Under the pieces are notes generated by a model. The model saw only the letters and a program-made list of their open reading frames with translations. It made no database searches and was not told the origin of the DNA. From assembly GCA_039807745.1 (NCBI GenBank), contig JBDHRV010000009.1:1-48578 (forward strand): a DNA stretch of 48,578 bases, read 5' to 3'. The position numbers and the translations under genes are program-made. Below are positions 44,873 to 48,578 of this stretch, one piece after another. Positions within the stretch are counted from its first letter, which is position 1, and each line of letters starts with the position of its first letter. The DNA is from JAEUMW01 sp039807745. Its GTDB lineage: Bacteria; Pseudomonadota; Gammaproteobacteria; Burkholderiales; JAEUMW01.

Positions 44873-45118
44873 TCACCAGTCGCCGATGATCCGCCGCCGC
44901 TCACGCTCGTACTCCTCGCGTGTGATCGAACCGGAATCGTAGGCTTTGCGTAAGTCAGACAGCTGCTGGCCGGCGCTCGTGTCGGTGCGCTGCTTGCCGG
45001 AAGACCACCACCCGCAGCCGGGGAGCAGGGTAGTGAGGCCGACTGCGAGCGTGATCGATAAGGTCGACACGAGCGACGCGGTCAGGCTGCGCGTCGACTG
45101 GCGGGGAGAGAGGCTCAT
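44873..45118 (-). CDS. Small SHOCT-domain lipoprotein (copy 2)
   Basis: An 81-residue lipoprotein with lipobox LPGC (Cys at about 35) after a hydrophobic segment, then GWWSSGK and a SHOCT domain whose core GQQLSDLRKAYDSGSITREEY parallels copy 1 (LVNLKKALDAGTITPDEY). The two are therefore paralogues in tandem on the same strand. The start is less sure: ATG 45118 opens on the signal but has no clear ribosome-binding site, and the frame is open to 45229. Confidence 0.68.
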   Translation of the reverse strand: MSLSPRQSTRSLTASLVSTLSITLAVGLTTLLPGCGWWSSGKQRTDTSAGQQLSDLRKAYDSGSITREEYERERRRIIGDW

Positions 45119-45246
45119 GAAGCGTGCTGATGCGGGACGATGGAAGATGGCCGGACGAGTGTATGCAATGGCACGCGAGCGCGTCAACGCGCCGGAGGCC
45201 GCGTGTGCTCTCGTGAGTTCGGCACCCACTCCGTCTCATTGCAGAT

Positions 45247-45777
45247 TCAATGCGCCCAAGACGATGCATCGCGAGGTAACTCACGTTCGGGATCGTGTAC
45301 CGGCGCGCGGAATCCAGTGGTCTCCGCCATTTCCGGGAACAGGACGAGGCACGTCAGGCTCGCGTCTCGGGCCGAGCGATACAGGATGCCGGGCAAGCCG
45401 GCGTCGCGCACGAGGTCACCGATCACCCAGCTCGGAGGCTCGATCTCGTCGAGAAATGCGAGCTTCTTCCAGTTGCAGTACGCCTCGGCCCAGATCGGCG
45501 ACCAGCGTGTCGTGTCGTATCCGCCGGTAAAGTCTACGACGTTGCTCGCGGTGACCAAGAAGGCCGCGAGTGTCGCAGGCGGAAGCAAAGGGAACTCGGC
45601 TTGGTACTCCACGAGGGCGCCTGCGGCAGTCTCGGCCAGATAACGCGCCTCGACACCCGGTCGATTGAAACGTCCGCCCCCGATCGCGGCACCGACCCCG
45701 CTTTCAGGGGCATGGGCCCATCGTGGCGTGAACGCGCGGTAATAGGGTGTGTCGGGGCCGATGTCGGCGAGAATCAT
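45247..45777 (-). CDS. RES-domain toxin
   Basis: A 176-residue RES-domain protein. Characterised RES toxins (for example MbcT and Res) break down NAD+ and stop growth. The hallmark Arg-Tyr-Glu set is visible: R36 in GGGRFNRPG, Y46 in ARYLAE and E58 in ALVEYQ, with R14 in YYRAF near the start. The gene overlaps the upstream antitoxin gene by 4 nt (ATGA), the usual antitoxin-then-toxin order. No frameshift is evident, so the toxin should be intact. It ends 128 nt before the SHOCT pair. Confidence 0.85.
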   Translation of the reverse strand: MILADIGPDTPYYRAFTPRWAHAPESGVGAAIGGGRFNRPGVEARYLAETAAGALVEYQAEFPLLPPATLAAFLVTASNVVDFTGGYDTTRWSPIWAEAYCNWKKLAFLDEIEPPSWVIGDLVRDAGLPGILYRSARDASLTCLVLFPEMAETTGFRAPVHDPERELPRDASSWAH

Positions 45778-46148
45778 CCAGTCGCACCGCCAGCGACCGA
45801 CATCAGGTACGACACGACGGCGTCGGTCTTGCCTGCTGAGACGAGCTGCTCGGCAGTGCGGTGCTCGAACTCCGGAATTGGCGTATTCCGGTACCAGTAG
45901 ATCGCGCGACCGTGCTCGCCCGTGATGTCGATCGCCGCCGACAGGACGCGCAGCGCGTCGCGCATGAACTGCTGCAGCTTGACGTTCGCCGGAGCCTCGG
46001 AAACCGTGGTGCGGTGGACATGTGCGAGCCGCGCGAGGTCTTGCTGACGCAGTTGCAGCGCCGTCGCAAAGCGGTCGGGCGCGATGACAGGCTGGCCTGG
46101 CATGCGAAGTTCCTCGGCAAAGGCCTGGAAATCAAGGATGGCAGCCAT
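45774..46148 (-). CDS. Xre/MbcA/ParS-type antitoxin (DUF2384)
   Basis: A 124-residue antitoxin partner of the RES toxin. The N-terminal half includes a helix-turn-helix-like part (LRQQDLARLAHVHRTTVSE). The C-terminal half is the toxin-binding DUF2384 pattern: WYRNTPIPEFEHRTAEQLVSAGKTDAVVSYL (in outline; Trp, Pro, Arg-Thr and Leu positions conserved), which ends in the toxin's NAD-site blocker. ATG 46148 is the likely start; ATG 46169 is possible. The AT-richer sequence just upstream, compared with the neighbours, fits acquisition by transfer. Such antitoxins usually repress their own promoter. Confidence 0.82.
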   Translation of the reverse strand: MAAILDFQAFAEELRMPGQPVIAPDRFATALQLRQQDLARLAHVHRTTVSEAPANVKLQQFMRDALRVLSAAIDITGEHGRAIYWYRNTPIPEFEHRTAEQLVSAGKTDAVVSYLMSVAGGATG

Positions 46149-46180
46149 TGTTACGATCCAGTGGGGCAAGAGACTCTTGG

Positions 46181-46209
46181 AAGTTACGTTGATTTTGTGT
46201 TGGTTGCAA
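46181..46209 (-). promoter_or_regulatory. Possible promoter of the RES toxin-antitoxin pair
   Basis: On the minus strand TTGCAA (46209-46204) and TAACTT (46186-46181) are 17 bases apart in a locally AT-rich stretch, about 33 nt upstream of the antitoxin start. Both boxes are imperfect. A few other spacings are possible. Confidence 0.3.
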
Positions 46210-46250
46210 GTCTGTTCTATGTAGGGGGAGGAGCAATCGCCCTCGTCCAG

Positions 46251-48578
46251 CTACCCCACTTGTACCGTGAGCTGCGCCGTTCCTCCTGCCGCCCTTTGCC
46301 TCAGTGCGGTCAGCGATACCTCGGCCCCGCCGATGCGATAGGGGTTATCCAGCCGGGCGAAGGACAGCTCCCGCCCGTCGTGATCCAGCGCCACGACCCC
46401 GCATCCCCGAGCCTCGATGCGGTAGGTGATCTCGATACGGATGTCGGCGAGTAACAGCGCCGCCCGCAAGCCATCGAGATCCTTCGGTATCGCCGGGTCG
46501 ATCACGAGCCGCGAACGTTCCACGCGCAATCCCAGGAAGCAACGGAAGATCAGCGCCGTGGCGATGCCGGCGCCGCTGGAGTAGATTCGCCAGCCGCCGT
46601 CGAGCGGGATGTGGCCGGCGCTCACACGGTCGTACTGGGAGTAAGCCTCGTAGCGGTCGGCGAAACCGGCGTCGCTGCTGGAGTAGTAGCAATTGGCCTG
46701 ACGCCGGGTGGCCTGGGGTACCCGAGTATCGAGGAAAATCGGTACGACCTGGCACAGCGCCCGGAAAAAGCCATCAGCGTCGCCGTAGTGCCAGAGCGCT
46801 TCGGCATAGCGCAGGTGCGCGTGCGTATACATGAGACCGATCTCGCGGCCGAAGAAGCTGCTGCTCTCCGCACGCTGAAAGGATCGCTGCGGGCCGCCGC
46901 GATAGCGCATCGGCCGGTCGAACAGCCGCGCGCCGTCGGGACCGAGCAAGTGCTTGTCGATGAGCGCCAGATGATGGCGCGCCTGCTCGGGACTTAGCAT
47001 GCCGTTCGAGATGGCGTGAATCATCGGCAGCAGGCTGTACGACAGACCCGTCGTGTCGTCTCGCGGGTGCAGGAGGTACTGCACGCTGCCCGCTTCGCCG
47101 AAATGCGCGTACCCGGCCACCGTGCCGTCCTTCACCAGCAGCCGCTGGAAGTCCGCGAGCACGTCGGCGGCCCATTGCTCGAAGCGGATGGCTTGCTCGT
47201 CTCGTCCCAACCGCCGCATCGCCTCCGCCAGCGTCGCGAGGGTCTGGTAGTGCAGCGTGACCGTCCACGCGCTGCACAGATGGTCGCGAAACGTCGGGTC
47301 GGCAGGCTGCAGCGAATCGTTCCAGTCGCCATGGCCGTAGGCGGCGAGGCGGGTTCCCGCGATCACCCGCGCGCCGATCACCTCCAGTGCGCGCTCGACG
47401 TGCTGCCACACCGTCGCGTGCTCTGCGTCGGCGTCGCCATCGGGATGGAAGAAGGGTACCGCCTCCTCCAGCAACGCCGCGTCGTCGGTGCCGAGGAGGT
47501 ATTGCGCCAAGGCCAGCAGCGGCCAGAACACGATGTCGCCGTGAGAGTCGCCGGCCCGGATGTCGCGCACGCGGTCGAAGAACATGAACCACTGCGGCCA
47601 GTCGCCGTCGGGGTTCTGATTGCGGAAGACGCGCACCAGGATGTCCCGGATCGGCTCCGGATGGCCGAGGGCGAGCAGCAGTTCCACCGGCCCCTGGGTC
47701 ACGTCGCGGGCGCCCCAGCCGCCGCCGGAATACTGTTCCAGCCCGCGCGGGCTCAGGCAATGGACGAGCGCGTCGTGGACGAACCACGGCAGGATGTCGG
47801 CGAGCCGCTGCGCGTCGCCAGCGAGCGCGCTTGCCGACGGGGCCGCGAGCCTCAACCCGGCTGTCATGGTGCGCCAGAAGTCGTCCGGCGTTTCGCTTCG
47901 GCACTCGGACCCCAGTCCACCCCGGATGCTGAAGCCGAGAGACTGCGCCGGCGCGGTCACGAAACAGAGAAACGGTTGACCGCGGCTCGATCCGTCGGCG
48001 AACAGCAGCTCGTCCCCTCCGAGTTGCTCGACGACCGTGCCGGGAAGCGGCTCGAGGTGGAATCCACCGTCCGGATAGCGATGGCCGACATCGGAGTCGG
48101 GGTTCGCCCGCACGAAGGCACCCATGCCGGCGCGATCGAACGATACCGGCCCGGGTTCGGAACCGTCGTCTCCGTTCAGCGCGATGTGATTGGATAGCAG
48201 GAAGCGCAGCGGACCCCCGGCGCGGACTTCGATTTCCAGCGTGAGCGCGTGGCGGTCGGTGACCGCCCGCGACCTGACCTCCAGCATCCCTCCGGCATGG
48301 CGGTAGATCCAGCGGCAACCTTCGGGCGACATCTCGAAGGCGGACGGCACGTCGAGCAGCCGCCAGCCATCGCCGAGCTGCACGAAAAGCCGCTGGCCGT
48401 GGGAGCGGAACAGACCCAGGTAGCTGTGCGTGGTGGACAGGAAGCGGTTGATGCTGACGTGCCCCTGCGTCACCATCGAATGGAACACACCGGCCATCCA
48501 GACGGTGGAGGTGAGCCCGCATTCGTTCGCCGTGAGGTCGCTGCCGGAGCGGAGAATGTGGCCGTGGGGGCGCAGCAC
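46251..48578 (-). CDS. GH94 glycoside phosphorylase, C-terminal part (runs off window)
   Basis: The last 775 residues of a large GH94 protein; the N-terminus lies beyond the right edge. GH94 enzymes phosphorolyse beta-glucosides, or form the phosphorylase end of cyclic beta-1,2-glucan synthases. Catalytic-domain motifs are visible: GGWGARDVTQGPVE (Asp at about nt 47703-47705) and YGHGDWNDSLQPAD (Asp at about nt 47316-47318). The N-terminal part present here (LTANECGLTSTVWMAG and a beta-rich stretch to about residue 260) fits the super-sandwich domain of the family. The pattern brings to mind 1,2-beta-oligoglucan phosphorylases, but this is recall. No glucan synthase or transporter can be seen beside it; the gene faces left after the toxin-antitoxin pair. 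Confidence 0.85.
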   Translation of the reverse strand: MLRPHGHILRSGSDLTANECGLTSTVWMAGVFHSMVTQGHVSINRFLSTTHSYLGLFRSHGQRLFVQLGDGWRLLDVPSAFEMSPEGCRWIYRHAGGMLEVRSRAVTDRHALTLEIEVRAGGPLRFLLSNHIALNGDDGSEPGPVSFDRAGMGAFVRANPDSDVGHRYPDGGFHLEPLPGTVVEQLGGDELLFADGSSRGQPFLCFVTAPAQSLGFSIRGGLGSECRSETPDDFWRTMTAGLRLAAPSASALAGDAQRLADILPWFVHDALVHCLSPRGLEQYSGGGWGARDVTQGPVELLLALGHPEPIRDILVRVFRNQNPDGDWPQWFMFFDRVRDIRAGDSHGDIVFWPLLALAQYLLGTDDAALLEEAVPFFHPDGDADAEHATVWQHVERALEVIGARVIAGTRLAAYGHGDWNDSLQPADPTFRDHLCSAWTVTLHYQTLATLAEAMRRLGRDEQAIRFEQWAADVLADFQRLLVKDGTVAGYAHFGEAGSVQYLLHPRDDTTGLSYSLLPMIHAISNGMLSPEQARHHLALIDKHLLGPDGARLFDRPMRYRGGPQRSFQRAESSSFFGREIGLMYTHAHLRYAEALWHYGDADGFFRALCQVVPIFLDTRVPQATRRQANCYYSSSDAGFADRYEAYSQYDRVSAGHIPLDGGWRIYSSGAGIATALIFRCFLGLRVERSRLVIDPAIPKDLDGLRAALLLADIRIEITYRIEARGCGVVALDHDGRELSFARLDNPYRIGGAEVSLTALRQRAAGGTAQLTVQVG

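Overview
The window is a 48.6-kb piece of a GC-rich proteobacterial chromosome. The gene content and order (lplT–alr–radA; tRNA-Leu–tig–clpP–clpX–lon–hupB–tRNA-Val–tRNA-Asp–ppiD–fabI; gloB–methyltransferase–rnhA–dnaQ; a Yej-type peptide ABC operon; a HpnD-like synthase) suit a betaproteobacterium, probably near Burkholderiales or Rhodocyclales. That is inferred from gene order and protein resemblance, because no search could be run. Most of the window is ordinary housekeeping chromosome with accessory material at the two ends and in the middle.

Layout. Positions 1-4.2 kb: a broken tyrosine recombinase tail, then a CbbQ/NorQ-type MoxR ATPase, a DedA membrane protein and a CbbO/NorD-type von Willebrand protein in one tight unit, with no RuBisCO or nitric oxide reductase genes in view. 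4.2-8.7 kb: a DUF4124 protein, lplT facing left, and alr-radA facing right. 8.9-16.7 kb: a lipoprotein, then a five-gene array of outer-membrane barrel (DUF1302), periplasmic DUF1329 protein, YCF48-like propeller, RND/MMPL transporter and small hotdog thioesterase. It looks like an envelope-spanning transport module for an unknown, probably hydrophobic, substrate. 16.7-18.3 kb: a short-chain dehydrogenase-like protein that lacks the catalytic Ser and Tyr, and a HpnD-like prenyl synthase, both facing left.

18.5-27.9 kb is the protein quality-control block: tRNA-Leu, trigger factor, ClpP, ClpX, Lon, HU, two tRNAs with a strong terminator, PpiD, and fabI facing left. 27.9-34.6 kb is a four-gene, translationally overlapping peptide ABC transporter with two unusual proteins: a lipoprotein binding protein that ends in a membrane helix, and a permease with a long N-terminal extension. 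34.6-36.9 kb holds gloB-mltD facing left. 36.9-40.35 kb holds a methyltransferase, rnhA, dnaQ, HMG-CoA lyase and an acyl-CoA thioesterase, closed by a terminator.

40.6-48.6 kb is accessory: an RTX-like protein with three copies of a Tyr-rich repeat, a secreted putative alpha/beta hydrolase, tRNA-Val(CAC), gltX, two related SHOCT lipoproteins, a RES/Xre-type toxin-antitoxin pair, and the C-terminal 775 residues of a GH94 glycoside phosphorylase that runs off the right edge. The best candidates for something undescribed are the DUF1302-DUF1329-YCF48-MMPL-thioesterase array, the DedA gene placed inside a CbbQ/CbbO-type chaperone pair, and the RTX/Tyr-repeat protein with its unassigned N-terminal domain.
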